A stretch of DNA of 12,999 bases from Fibrobacter sp. UBA4309 (GCF_002395745.1 NZ_DGUN01000070.1:1-12999); one strand, 5' to 3'. Shown: positions 1 to 6,891, counted from the first letter of the stretch. Notes: generated from the sequence alone by a model not told the origin. A program made the numbers and translations.

Positions 1-302
1 AAGTGCTGCGCTCCAGCTTCCCGGCAGGGACGGTGAGCGGCGCCCCGAAAATCAGCGCGATTGAAATCCTTTCTGGCCTCGAAAAGGTCAAGCGTCGCTT
101 CTACGCTGGTGCGGTTGGCTACATGGAATCTGATGGCGACCTGGATTTCTGCATCGCTATCCGTTGCTGCCTCAAGCAGGGCAAGACCATCAGCCTGCAG
201 GCCGGTGGTGGCATTGTCGCGGCCAGCAACGCCGACCGCGAATTTGAAGAAACGAACGAAAAGCTCGGAGCAATCAGAGCCGTATTGGAGGGGGAAAATT
301 AA
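1..302 (+). CDS. trpE: Anthranilate synthase component I, C-terminal end (partial)
   Basis: This is the last 99 or so codons of TrpE; the frame is already open at the left edge, so the GTG at position 3 is an internal valine codon, not a start. TrpE converts chorismate and ammonia (or glutamine via TrpG) to anthranilate in the cytoplasm, the first step of tryptophan synthesis. The visible part is the end of the chorismate-binding domain: FPAGTVSGAPKI (fragment residues 6-17), GAVGYMESDGDLDF (36-49), the near-terminal AGGGIV, and the closing REFEETNEK with acidic residues of the metal/chorismate site. Close relatives in the same superfamily (PabB, MenF) are less likely because the next genes are trpGD and trpCF. 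The feedback-binding N-terminal domain lies outside the window. It ends with TAA, and a repeat-filled gap of 109 bp separates it from trpGD. Confidence 0.95.
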   Translation, partial: VLRSSFPAGTVSGAPKISAIEILSGLEKVKRRFYAGAVGYMESDGDLDFCIAIRCCLKQGKTISLQAGGGIVAASNADREFEETNEKLGAIRAVLEGEN

Positions 303-309
303 AAGTTAG

Positions 310-365
310 ATGGCGGATCAGGTCCGCCATGACGTAAAAACGTCATTCCGGGCTTGACCCGGAAT
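310..365. repeat. Head-to-head pair of REP-like palindromes (REPIN-like)
   Basis: The gap between trpE and trpGD holds a 56-bp element. Two 26-bp arms (310-335 and 340-365) face each other around AAAA. Each arm reads ACGTCAT, then a hairpin stem, a 5-nt loop (CCTGA or CTTGA) and a final AT when read outward from the centre. Arm hairpins: ATGGCGGA (310-317) with TCCGCCAT (323-330), and ATTCCGGG (345-352) with CCCGGAAT (358-365). ATGACGT (329-335) and ACGTCAT (340-346) can also pair. The arms match at 19 of 26 positions; six of the seven differences are three compensated stem base pairs and the seventh is in the loop. This is the layout of REP doublets (REPINs/BIMEs), short non-autonomous elements moved by a Y1-type TnpA_REP/RAYT transposase encoded elsewhere. 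In the mRNA it would fold between two cistrons. Confidence 0.8.
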
Positions 366-411
366 CTAGTCAAACCCCGAGTAACAAACATTTAAAAATG
401 CGGATAAAAAA

Positions 412-2007
412 ATGATTATCATCATAGACAACTACGACTCTTTTACTTACAACGTCTACCAGGCGCTTGCAAAAATCACTAACGAAGAAATCCGCGTGCT
501 CCGTAGCCGCGAATGCACCGTCGCCGACATCGAAAAGCTCTCCCCGAGCCGCCTCATCGTGAGTCCGGGCCCGGGCCGTCCCGAAGACGCCGGCATTTCC
601 GTGGAAGCCATCAAGCACTTTGCGGGCAAGCTCCCGATTTTGGGCGTGTGCCTCGGTCACCAGGCCATCGGTTACGCCTTCGGCGCAAAGATTGTGCAGG
701 CCAAGTTCATCAAGCACGGCATCGCCGAAGAAATCGACCTGGACGGCAAGGGCCTCTTCCGCACCATCGGCAAGAAGAACATCTTCACGCGTTACCACAG
801 CCTGGTTGTTGACGAAGCGACACTCTCTCCGGACTTCGAAGTGACCGCCCGCGCTACCGACGGCGACATCATGGGCATCCGCCACAAGACGCTCCCGATT
901 GAAGGCGTGCAATTCCACCCGGAATCTATCGCGAGCGGCCGCGCCGACGAATTCTTCAAGGCGTTCCTCAACTACCGTCGCGAACCGCTTGACGTGCGCG
1001 GAATCTTGAACACGCTTACCGAAGGCAAGGACTTGACCCGCGAAACCGCCGAAATGTTCATGGAAGACTTGACCGACGGCATCATGGATGAACGCCAGAT
1101 GGCCGCTATCCTTACCGCACTTTCCAGCAAGGGCCCTGTTGCCGATGAAATCGCCGGCTGCGCGAAGGTACTCAGCAGCAAGAAGCGCAAGTTCCCCTAC
1201 AGCGGCGACGAACTCACGGACATCGTGGGTACCGGTGGCGACGGCAAGGGCAGCTTCAACGTGAGCTCGCTCTCCGGCCTTATCGCTGCAAGCTGTGGCG
1301 CAAAGATTGCTAAGCACGGCAACCGCGCGGTTTCCAGTAAGTCCGGCGCCGCCGACTTCTATACGGCTGCAGGCTTCAAGCTCGACATGGTTCCCGAAAA
1401 GGCAGCTTCCGTCATCGACAAGACGAACTTTGTGTTCCTGATGGCGCCTGTCTACCACAGTGCCATGCGCTTTGCGGGCCCGGTTCGCGGCGTTCTCGGC
1501 GTGAAGACCATCATGAACCTGCTCGGCCCCCTCACGAACCCGGCCGAAGCCAAGTACCTGATGCTCGGTGTCTATAGCACGACCGTGCTGGAACCGTTTA
1601 CCAAGGCGGCGAAGGCCCTCGGCGCCAAGCGCGTGATGGTCGCCATCAGTGACGACGGCTACGACGAAATTTCGCCCTGCGTGCCGACGACCATCGCCGA
1701 AATCCTGGAAGATGGCGAGTACAAGACTTACCGCATCGACCCCAAGGACTTCGGCATCCCCTCCGTGGATCCCGAAGACCTCGCCGGCGGTACGGGTGTC
1801 GACAACTTCAACCTCGCTCTCGACGTGCTGAACGGCAAGGGCCGCCCGGGCATCAAGTACGCCTGCGCCCTGAACGCCGGTGCCGCCCTCTACATCAGCA
1901 AGAAGGCAGCCAGCATCAAGGAAGGCTTCGACAAGGCCATGAAGGCGATGGAAGACGGCTCGGTCCTGAAAAAGATTGAAGAAGTCAAGGTCGAAACAAA
2001 TTCGTAA
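412..2007 (+). CDS. trpGD: Fused anthranilate synthase glutaminase / anthranilate phosphoribosyltransferase
   Basis: This 531-aa cytoplasmic fusion supplies ammonia to TrpE (TrpG part) and transfers phosphoribosyl from PRPP to anthranilate (TrpD part). Residues 1-190 are a class I glutamine amidotransferase: DNYDSFTYN (6-14), the oxyanion-loop SPGPGRPEDAG (51-61), nucleophile Cys80 in GVCLGHQAIG, and His169/Glu171 in FHPES, so the triad is complete. Residues 196-531 are TrpD: GTGGD (273-277) and NVSS (283-286) for PRPP, KHGNR (301-305), LGVKTIMNLLGPLTNP (362-377) and the acidic Asp418/Glu419 metal pair in GYDEISP. Length fits a plain fusion with a short linker. The ATG at 412 is chosen because MIIIIDNYDSF begins the family fold; its upstream sequence is A-rich with only a weak GGA as ribosome site. 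Fused TrpGD is known from E. coli and others. A REP-like element lies on each side of the gene. Confidence 0.96.
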   Translation: MIIIIDNYDSFTYNVYQALAKITNEEIRVLRSRECTVADIEKLSPSRLIVSPGPGRPEDAGISVEAIKHFAGKLPILGVCLGHQAIGYAFGAKIVQAKFIKHGIAEEIDLDGKGLFRTIGKKNIFTRYHSLVVDEATLSPDFEVTARATDGDIMGIRHKTLPIEGVQFHPESIASGRADEFFKAFLNYRREPLDVRGILNTLTEGKDLTRETAEMFMEDLTDGIMDERQMAAILTALSSKGPVADEIAGCAKVLSSKKRKFPYSGDELTDIVGTGGDGKGSFNVSSLSGLIAASCGAKIAKHGNRAVSSKSGAADFYTAAGFKLDMVPEKAASVIDKTNFVFLMAPVYHSAMRFAGPVRGVLGVKTIMNLLGPLTNPAEAKYLMLGVYSTTVLEPFTKAAKALGAKRVMVAISDDGYDEISPCVPTTIAEILEDGEYKTYRIDPKDFGIPSVDPEDLAGGTGVDNFNLALDVLNGKGRPGIKYACALNAGAALYISKKAASIKEGFDKAMKAMEDGSVLKKIEEVKVETNS

Positions 2008-2012
2008 CAGAG

Positions 2013-2035
2013 ATCCCCGCCTTCGCGGGGATGAC
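2013..2035 (-). repeat. Single REP-like palindrome between trpGD and trpCF
   Basis: ATCCCCGC (2013-2020), loop CTTC, GCGGGGAT (2025-2032) form a perfect 8-bp stem. Read on the - strand the copy is TGTCAT, CCCCGC, GAAG, GCGGGG, AT. It shares the GTCAT head, six-base GC-rich stem and AT end with both arms of the 310-365 element, but has a different stem sequence and a four-base loop. It fills most of the 40-bp gap between the trpGD stop (2005-2007) and the trpCF start (2048), so it would form a hairpin just ahead of the trpCF start in the operon mRNA. It has no T-tract after it, so it is not an intrinsic terminator. Confidence 0.75.
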
Positions 2036-2047
2036 AATGGCAGCAAA

Positions 2048-3568
2048 ATGAGTGAAGATATTCTTGCGAAGATAGTGCGGATGCGCAAAGCCGACATCGA
2101 ACGGCTTGGGCTTAACTTTGGCATCGACATTCCGGAAAAGCGCCGCGTAGGCCATACGGAATTTCTCGGCAATGCGGGTGCGATTCTCGAAGTCAAGCGC
2201 GCATCGCCATCGAAGGGCGATATCGCTCCGGACTTGGACCCGATTGGGCTCGCGACGACTTACGCCGAAGCGCATGCCCAGGCGGTTTCGGTGCTGACCG
2301 AAGGCAATTTCTTCAAAGGCTCGCTCCGCGACTTGATTGCGGTTGCAGACCTGATGGAAAAGCGCCGTCAGCAGGGACTGCATGCCTGCGCCGTGCTCCG
2401 CAAGGATTTCTTGCTGTACGAAGACGAAATCGATATCGCCTACCGTTGCGGGGCCGATGCCGTTCTTTTGATTGCGCGCATCCTGGATGACGAGCAGCTC
2501 GTCAAGATGGCAAGGCGAGCACAGTCTTTTGACATGCAGGCGTTCGTAGAAGTCCGCGAAACCGACGACTTCCGCAAACTGCAAATCGTAACGGATGCCC
2601 TCGGCGATGCGGCGGCAAAGACGATTGTCGCAGGCGTCAACTCGCGCGACCTCGCCACGTTCCACACGGACCCGCTAGTGCCCGCGGGCGTCCGCAACAA
2701 CCTCCCGGCGAAGGCCGTCTTTGAATCGGGCATCCACACGCCGCCCGACGCCGACTATGCGCGCAGCCTCGGCTTTACGGGAATCCTCGTAGGCGAAGCC
2801 GTCGCGAAGAACCCGACGCTCGCCAAAGAAGTGGTTGGTGCATTCGAAAGCGGGTGTGAAAACGCCCGAGGCAAGTTCTGGAAAAAATACGCTGAATGTC
2901 GCGATGCCCTCCGCATCTCTCACGCGAGCCGTCCGCTCATAAAAATCTGCGGCATCACGCGCGAAGAAGATGGCATGCTCGCCACCGAACTCGGAGCTGA
3001 CATGCTCGGTTTCGTATTCAGCACCACAAAGCGCCTCACGAACGAAAAATTCGTGCGCACTTTTGTCGCAGAAATTCGTGCAACGCGCTCGCCCGAAAGC
3101 ACTCCCCTCTTCGTGGGCGTCATCACCGACCCGGATTCTCCCGAAGGGCAAACCGCCATCAAGCTCGCCCGTGAAGGCATCCTCGACGCCGTGCAGTTCC
3201 ACGGAATCGCGCCGTCTGCCACCAACACCTCCCTCGCCCACTACTGCGCAGCCCGCATGGGCGAAGCTTCCGACTTCGAGCAGGTTGATAGCCTCCGCAA
3301 GAACGGAGAGCCGCGCGTCTTGCTAGATGCGAAAGTCGAAGGCATTCCCGGCGGTACCGGCAAACAGATTCCCGAATCCTTACTGCGAGAAAAAGCAGGC
3401 GACATCCCGCTTTGGCTTGCAGGCGGCATCACGCCCGAAAACATCACTGCAATTTGCAAGAAGTTCCAGCCGGAACTCATCGACGTTTCGAGCGGAGTCG
3501 AAGCAACTCCGGGAATCAAGGATCCCGAGAAAATGCGAGCGCTGTTCAGCGCAGTAACTAGTCTTTAA
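2048..3568 (+). CDS. trpCF: Fused indole-3-glycerol phosphate synthase / phosphoribosylanthranilate isomerase
   Basis: This 506-aa cytoplasmic enzyme has two TIM barrels that catalyse consecutive steps: the C-terminal TrpF isomerises phosphoribosylanthranilate, and the N-terminal TrpC closes the ring to indole-3-glycerol phosphate. TrpC (about 1-270) shows ILEVKRASPSKG (46-57, Lys50), LRKDFLL (117-123, Lys119), GVNSRDLATF (196-205), ESGI (226-229) and GILVGEA (245-251). TrpF (about 296-506) shows IKICGIT (298-304, catalytic Cys301), VQFHG (382-386), LLDAKV with catalytic Asp427, GGTGKQI (435-441), LAGGITPENI (457-466) and DVSSGVE (479-485). The frame stays open upstream to an ATG at 1976 inside trpGD, but that form would translate the REP hairpin and adds nothing to the TrpC fold, so 2048 is preferred although its ribosome site is poor. 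No trpB or trpA follows. The last 11 bp overlap the convergent FISUMP gene, with no terminator visible. Confidence 0.95.
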   Translation: MSEDILAKIVRMRKADIERLGLNFGIDIPEKRRVGHTEFLGNAGAILEVKRASPSKGDIAPDLDPIGLATTYAEAHAQAVSVLTEGNFFKGSLRDLIAVADLMEKRRQQGLHACAVLRKDFLLYEDEIDIAYRCGADAVLLIARILDDEQLVKMARRAQSFDMQAFVEVRETDDFRKLQIVTDALGDAAAKTIVAGVNSRDLATFHTDPLVPAGVRNNLPAKAVFESGIHTPPDADYARSLGFTGILVGEAVAKNPTLAKEVVGAFESGCENARGKFWKKYAECRDALRISHASRPLIKICGITREEDGMLATELGADMLGFVFSTTKRLTNEKFVRTFVAEIRATRSPESTPLFVGVITDPDSPEGQTAIKLAREGILDAVQFHGIAPSATNTSLAHYCAARMGEASDFEQVDSLRKNGEPRVLLDAKVEGIPGGTGKQIPESLLREKAGDIPLWLAGGITPENITAICKKFQPELIDVSSGVEATPGIKDPEKMRALFSAVTSL

Positions 3569-4232
3569 CGCAACGGACGGACTGACCGTCTTCCTTGAAG
3601 ACGGAACCGCCACCGACACCGAACGTTTCGCTTACCGTCCAGATTTCGACATTACGGGGGCCGCCAAATTCCGACTTGTCTTCTTTCGAAGTCCAGAAAT
3701 AAGCCTCCCTGCCCATGTCCACGAATTTGTTAAAGTAATATCTTCCGGAATAAAGCACTCCGAATCCCATGTCATCGGCACCATCGAGAACGCCGACATC
3801 ATACAGAGCCTGCCATTCGTCGTCACCAGGGACATGGAAACCATCCGGGCAGTTACCTCGCTGGGTTCCAGACAAATTCGCATACGATTTCAGGAAGGAG
3901 TCGTCGATATTCATCGCCGCAGTCCAGGTGTAGAGGCGGCCGTACGTATCGCAATTAGATTCCTTGCCGTCATAACACCAGCTACCATTCTTGATCTTGC
4001 AAGAGAAATAATTGAGGTTTTCGGCCATCCAGGTCTGCGTACCGATAGTCGTCACCTTATAGACCTTGCCGTCACGGGCATCGCAAATGGTATTCGGTTC
4101 AAGCGTTGCAGGACACGCTACCGCGGCCGCCTCGGTGCAGGAATCATCTTCGCCCGAAGCGGAACTGGAATCGTCGCAAGCCACAAAAGCCAACATTGCG
4201 GCCAAAAATAGAGTCTTATAGATATAATTCAT
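3558..4232 (-). CDS. FISUMP-domain lipoprotein
   Basis: A 224-aa secreted lipoprotein. Residues 1-18 form a signal peptide (MNYIYKTLFLAAMLAFVA) and Cys19 is the likely lipidation site, followed by a Ser/Asp/Glu-rich tether. Residues 50-224 match the Fibrobacter succinogenes major paralogous domain: GKVYKVTTIGTQTWMAENLNY (first GK at 55), YGRLYTWTAAM (97-107), CPDGFHVPGDDEW (128-140), YFWTSKED (178-185) and SVRCVKD at the end. Eight further Cys residues suggest disulfides in the periplasm or outside. The ATG at 4232 is chosen because AGGGGG (4239-4244) sits 6 nt ahead of it; an in-frame ATG at 4256 lies upstream of this site. The family is greatly expanded in Fibrobacter, and as far as I know its molecular function is not established. 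The gene runs towards trpCF and overlaps its 3' end by 11 bp, and it is divergent from the phosphatase gene. Confidence 0.9.
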   Translation of the reverse strand: MNYIYKTLFLAAMLAFVACDDSSSASGEDDSCTEAAAVACPATLEPNTICDARDGKVYKVTTIGTQTWMAENLNYFSCKIKNGSWCYDGKESNCDTYGRLYTWTAAMNIDDSFLKSYANLSGTQRGNCPDGFHVPGDDEWQALYDVGVLDGADDMGFGVLYSGRYYFNKFVDMGREAYFWTSKEDKSEFGGPRNVEIWTVSETFGVGGGSVFKEDGQSVRCVKD

Positions 4233-4238
4233 GTGGTA

Positions 4239-4244
4239 CCCCCT
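4239..4244 (-). promoter_or_regulatory. Ribosome binding site of the FISUMP lipoprotein gene
   Basis: AGGGGG on the - strand lies 6 nt before the ATG at 4232-4230. It decides between two in-frame ATGs, because the alternative at 4256 lies upstream of the site and has no Shine-Dalgarno sequence of its own. Confidence 0.7.
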
Positions 4245-4278
4245 GTTGTTTTTCAATATAGCAAATCTTTTTTCAGTC

Positions 4279-4287
4279 TGTTATTAT
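4279..4287 (+). promoter_or_regulatory. Possible extended -10 promoter for the phosphatase gene
   Basis: In the AT-rich divergent gap, TG-T-TATTAT on the + strand fits an extended -10 element (TGnTATnAT) and would give a leader of roughly 45 nt before the ATG at 4339. No good -35 was found. It overlaps the TATAAT that could serve the opposite strand, so the two promoters may compete. Confidence 0.3.
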
Positions 4288-4288
4288 A
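4283..4288 (-). promoter_or_regulatory. Possible -10 box for the FISUMP lipoprotein gene
   Basis: A perfect TATAAT is present on the - strand about 50 nt upstream of the FISUMP gene's ATG. No convincing -35 lies at the usual distance. Support is the perfect hexamer and the AT-rich divergent intergenic position only. Confidence 0.35.
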
Positions 4289-4297
4289 TTTATTTTC

Positions 4298-4319
4298 AAA
4301 AAAATCCCTGAAAAAGGGA
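4298..4319 (-). terminator. Small hairpin with T-tract in the divergent gap
   Basis: On the - strand TCCCT, a 5-nt loop and AGGGA form a 5-bp stem (4305-4319) followed by seven T (4298-4304). It has the form of a weak intrinsic terminator but sits between two divergent genes, upstream of the FISUMP promoter candidate. It could block antisense transcription coming from the phosphatase gene. On the + strand the same hairpin lies in the phosphatase leader. The stem is short, so this is tentative. Confidence 0.3.
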
Positions 4320-4338
4320 CAAGTATAAGAACCGACAC

Positions 4339-5808
4339 ATGGCAACATCTCGACAGGCAAAAATTCGAAGCATCACGGTACTCATTGTCGCAGCATTGCT
4401 GTTGGAATTGACGACCGCCGTTCAGTACATCTCGATGCGCAGCTCCATCGGCTCGCAAATTCAAGAAATGGCTCGTCGCGACCTGAGCGCCACGAACCGG
4501 ACCGCCGAAGTAAAAAAGATTGCCGAGAGTGCCCTTGCAGACGTCCTTCCCGAGGTTGAACGGCTAGTGGAAAACGACCAAGAGGATTCCCTGCACAAGG
4601 CGCTACAGGACATTGTCGCAAGGCACCCCGAGATTGTCGGCATCGATTTCGTCTATCGCGTCGGGAGCGACAATGTCCGCAACGGATACTTCACTTACAG
4701 GGACGAAGAGCACCATAAAGTAGTGGACACCATCATCGATTTCGACTTCACCGAACGGAGCTGGTACCGCGAAGGTCTTCATGGCAACGGATTCTGGAGC
4801 GAGCCCTACATGAGCCGTTACTACGAAGTCCTAATGTCCACGTTCTCTCGTCCCGTGCACAATAGCGCAGGCGAAGTCATCGCCGTCATCGGTGCCGATA
4901 TCCCCATGCTGGAACTTTCGGCGCTAGCATCCCAGCTCTACGGCAACCAGCAGCGTTTGCTGCTCCCCGTCATTATCCTCCATATATTCGGCCTTTTGGT
5001 TCTCGCCTTCATCATCTACCGCAGCATCCACAGCGTCAGCCGCCTCAACGAAGTCAACGCCGAAAAGGAATTCATCAACCGCGAGCTCGGCATCGCCAAC
5101 CGCATTCAAACGGCAATGCTGCCGACAGCGATGCCCGAAAATAAGAATGTCGAAGTCGTGGGCAGCCAGGTTCCCGCCAAGCAAGTCGGCGGCGACTTCT
5201 ACGATTACTTTATACGCGACAACAAGCTGTTCTTCAACATCGGCGATGTTTGCGGCAAGGGAATCCCCGCTGCATTGGTGATGTCCATGACACAAGCCGT
5301 TTTCCGTACGGTTGCTTCCAAAGAAGATAGCCCTGCCAACATTGTGCGCGACATGAACGCCATCGCAAGCCGCGGGAACAGCACCGGGATGTTCTCCACG
5401 CTGTTCGTCGGCATCCTTGACCTCGCCACAGGGAAATTGAGTTACAGCAACGCCGGCCACGACAGGCCCCTTATCATCACAGGCAAGAAAACCCGCCAGG
5501 TAGAAGCAAAATCCAATATTCCTATCGGCATCATGGAAGAAGCGAAATACCAGGACGTCGAAACCTCCGTTATACCCGGCGACATGATTATGCTCTATAC
5601 CGACGGCCTGACCGAAGCAATGAACGAAGAAAAGAAACTTTTCGGGTTCCCGAGCATCATCAGCACCATCGGCGACGCGCCCGAACCGGGATTTACGACA
5701 CCGCAGCAACTGCTCGACAGCATGAAGCAGGCCGTAGCGCAATTCGTTTGCGGCGCAGAACAAAGCGACGACCTGACGATGCTAGCCATCTTATACAAGG
5801 GTGCCTAA
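4339..5808 (+). CDS. Membrane Cache-sensor PP2C (SpoIIE/RsbU-type) phosphatase
   Basis: A 489-aa inner-membrane signalling phosphatase. A first membrane helix (about 11-29) is followed by an extracytoplasmic sensor (about 31-206) that resembles a Cache domain, with WYREGLHGNGFWSEPYM at 142-158 and a late AVIGADIPM strand. A second helix (207-229) leads to a short linker and a cytoplasmic SpoIIE/RsbU-type PP2C domain. The PP2C domain shows IQTAMLP (256-262), GGDFYDY (284-290), GDVCGKGIPAAL (302-312), NAGH (371-374), YTDGLTEA (420-427) and QSDDLTMLAI (475-484), so the metal-binding aspartates are present. Family members dephosphorylate serine/threonine on anti-anti-sigma (STAS) proteins in partner-switching systems. 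No STAS protein or anti-sigma kinase lies in this window, so the target is unknown. The start is kept at 4339 because later starts would lose the first helix; no clear ribosome site is visible. A lipoprotein gene follows after 16 bp, probably in the same transcript. Confidence 0.9.
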   Translation: MATSRQAKIRSITVLIVAALLLELTTAVQYISMRSSIGSQIQEMARRDLSATNRTAEVKKIAESALADVLPEVERLVENDQEDSLHKALQDIVARHPEIVGIDFVYRVGSDNVRNGYFTYRDEEHHKVVDTIIDFDFTERSWYREGLHGNGFWSEPYMSRYYEVLMSTFSRPVHNSAGEVIAVIGADIPMLELSALASQLYGNQQRLLLPVIILHIFGLLVLAFIIYRSIHSVSRLNEVNAEKEFINRELGIANRIQTAMLPTAMPENKNVEVVGSQVPAKQVGGDFYDYFIRDNKLFFNIGDVCGKGIPAALVMSMTQAVFRTVASKEDSPANIVRDMNAIASRGNSTGMFSTLFVGILDLATGKLSYSNAGHDRPLIITGKKTRQVEAKSNIPIGIMEEAKYQDVETSVIPGDMIMLYTDGLTEAMNEEKKLFGFPSIISTIGDAPEPGFTTPQQLLDSMKQAVAQFVCGAEQSDDLTMLAILYKGA

Positions 5809-5824
5809 TTGTCAATTTTCAAAC

Positions 5825-6877
5825 ATGCGCAAGAACATCGCCATATTTTCAGCGGCCGCAATCGCCGCCATCACTCTCGGGGCCTGCGACTCCAACGGGG
5901 ACTTCATTCTCGTAGACGATGAAGGCCGCTTTTTGGGAATGGACCCGGTCTACAACTACTGCGAAGACCATGTTTGCCTCCCCGCAGCCGAAATGTTGCA
6001 CCGTCCGACGACACTCCAGATTTCGTTCATCGCATTTGACACCATCACGAGCGTGTACCTGGAAACACTCGATTGCAAACTGCTCGAGAACGAGAGCGCG
6101 GATTCGGTACACCCCACATGCGTCACGAACATCAAGGTAGGCGACAGCGATTCCATTATAAACATGCCGCCTTTTGATTACTACAACAGGCATTACAATT
6201 ATGGCATGAGCATCGACCCCGACGGCGACAACCATTTACGTTTCACCCTCGTCGACATAAAAGGCGAAGAGAAAAAGTTTGACATAGACCTTAATTTGTA
6301 CGCAAAGATATACCATAAGGTTTCTGCCGGCGACCACGATACGGCCTACTTCTCGTTCCCCGAGGGGCTTAACACGCTAGAGGGCTACACGCTCGACACG
6401 AACTTCGACAGGTCGCAACTGCCAAGCGGCACCGAGTTCGAAACCATCGAGAGATGTTCTATCGCAAGCTACGAATACGACTACGATCTCGACACTGCCT
6501 ACAAATGCGTCTCGTGCCCCGCATGGATGGACGATTCTACCCGGCGCGAGGCCCTCAAGAACAATGACTGCCCTTTCTACATGGCCGAATCACCCGAGAA
6601 ATGCGACGGGGACACGCTCTACGTCCTCCCTAGAAGATGGGAGCAGAAAGACATAGCCTGCCTGCACTTCACGGCGACCGACCTACCCCAAGACGTCGCC
6701 ATCGCCGACATGTTCTCGACTTCGCGCATCAAGAACAACTACGAAGCCGACAAGGCCTACCGCGACGCTAGTTTCTTGAACATATGGCAAGCAACGTTCC
6801 GTCTCGGGAACCAGGGCTCGTTCAAGACCGACAGCCTGGTCATCAACGTGCGCGCCCCATACAGTTACGGCGAATAG
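5825..6877 (+). CDS. Cysteine-rich lipoprotein of unknown function
   Basis: I do not recognise this 350-aa protein. Residues 1-20 form a lipoprotein signal peptide ending LGA, with Cys21 as the lipidated residue. The mature part has ten more cysteines (46, 51, 84, 99, 211, 228, 231, 249, 260, 279), including a CVSC pair, which suggests disulfide-bonded structure outside the cytoplasm. It is rich in Asp and Tyr, has no membrane helix beyond the signal, and no repeats were seen. The ATG at 5825 is preferred to an in-frame GTG at 5801, which overlaps the phosphatase stop and would put eight extra residues before a normal signal peptide. Neither start has a good ribosome site, so coupling to the phosphatase gene is likely. 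It could be a partner of the Cache sensor or an unrelated surface protein; the sequence does not decide. It ends 14 bp from the convergent pectate lyase gene. Confidence 0.75.
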   Translation: MRKNIAIFSAAAIAAITLGACDSNGDFILVDDEGRFLGMDPVYNYCEDHVCLPAAEMLHRPTTLQISFIAFDTITSVYLETLDCKLLENESADSVHPTCVTNIKVGDSDSIINMPPFDYYNRHYNYGMSIDPDGDNHLRFTLVDIKGEEKKFDIDLNLYAKIYHKVSAGDHDTAYFSFPEGLNTLEGYTLDTNFDRSQLPSGTEFETIERCSIASYEYDYDLDTAYKCVSCPAWMDDSTRREALKNNDCPFYMAESPEKCDGDTLYVLPRRWEQKDIACLHFTATDLPQDVAIADMFSTSRIKNNYEADKAYRDASFLNIWQATFRLGNQGSFKTDSLVINVRAPYSYGE

Positions 6878-6891
6878 AAAAGGAACCGCAC

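Noticed and set aside
310..365. Reading the trpE-trpGD hairpins as an intrinsic terminator
   Set aside because: No T-tract follows either stem, and the next gene continues the same pathway on the same strand. The repeat architecture and compensatory changes fit a REP doublet better.
398..415. Five-codon leader frame (MRIKK) whose TGA overlaps the trpGD ATG
   Set aside because: Too short and A-rich to be distinguished from chance, and it has no tryptophan codons as a trp leader peptide would. Leader attenuation would also be expected before trpE, not before trpGD.
370..2196. 608-codon open frame on the - strand opposite trpGD
   Set aside because: It lies wholly opposite a clear trpGD gene with complete catalytic motifs. 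Its product has no recognisable domain, and long antisense frames are expected where the third codon position is mostly C or G.
3558..3568. Possible frameshift or misassembly at the trpCF/FISUMP overlap
   Set aside because: Both genes end with proper conserved C termini (SAVTSL after a complete TrpF, and SVRCVKD for FISUMP), so the 11-bp convergent overlap appears genuine.
4924..5763. 279-codon open frame on the - strand opposite the phosphatase
   Set aside because: It is antisense to the intact PP2C domain, with no recognisable motif; explained by third-position bias.
5801..5824. GTG start for the lipoprotein at 5801
   Set aside because: It overlaps the phosphatase stop and would add eight residues ahead of a normal lipoprotein signal peptide. 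The ATG at 5825 gives a standard MRKN start.
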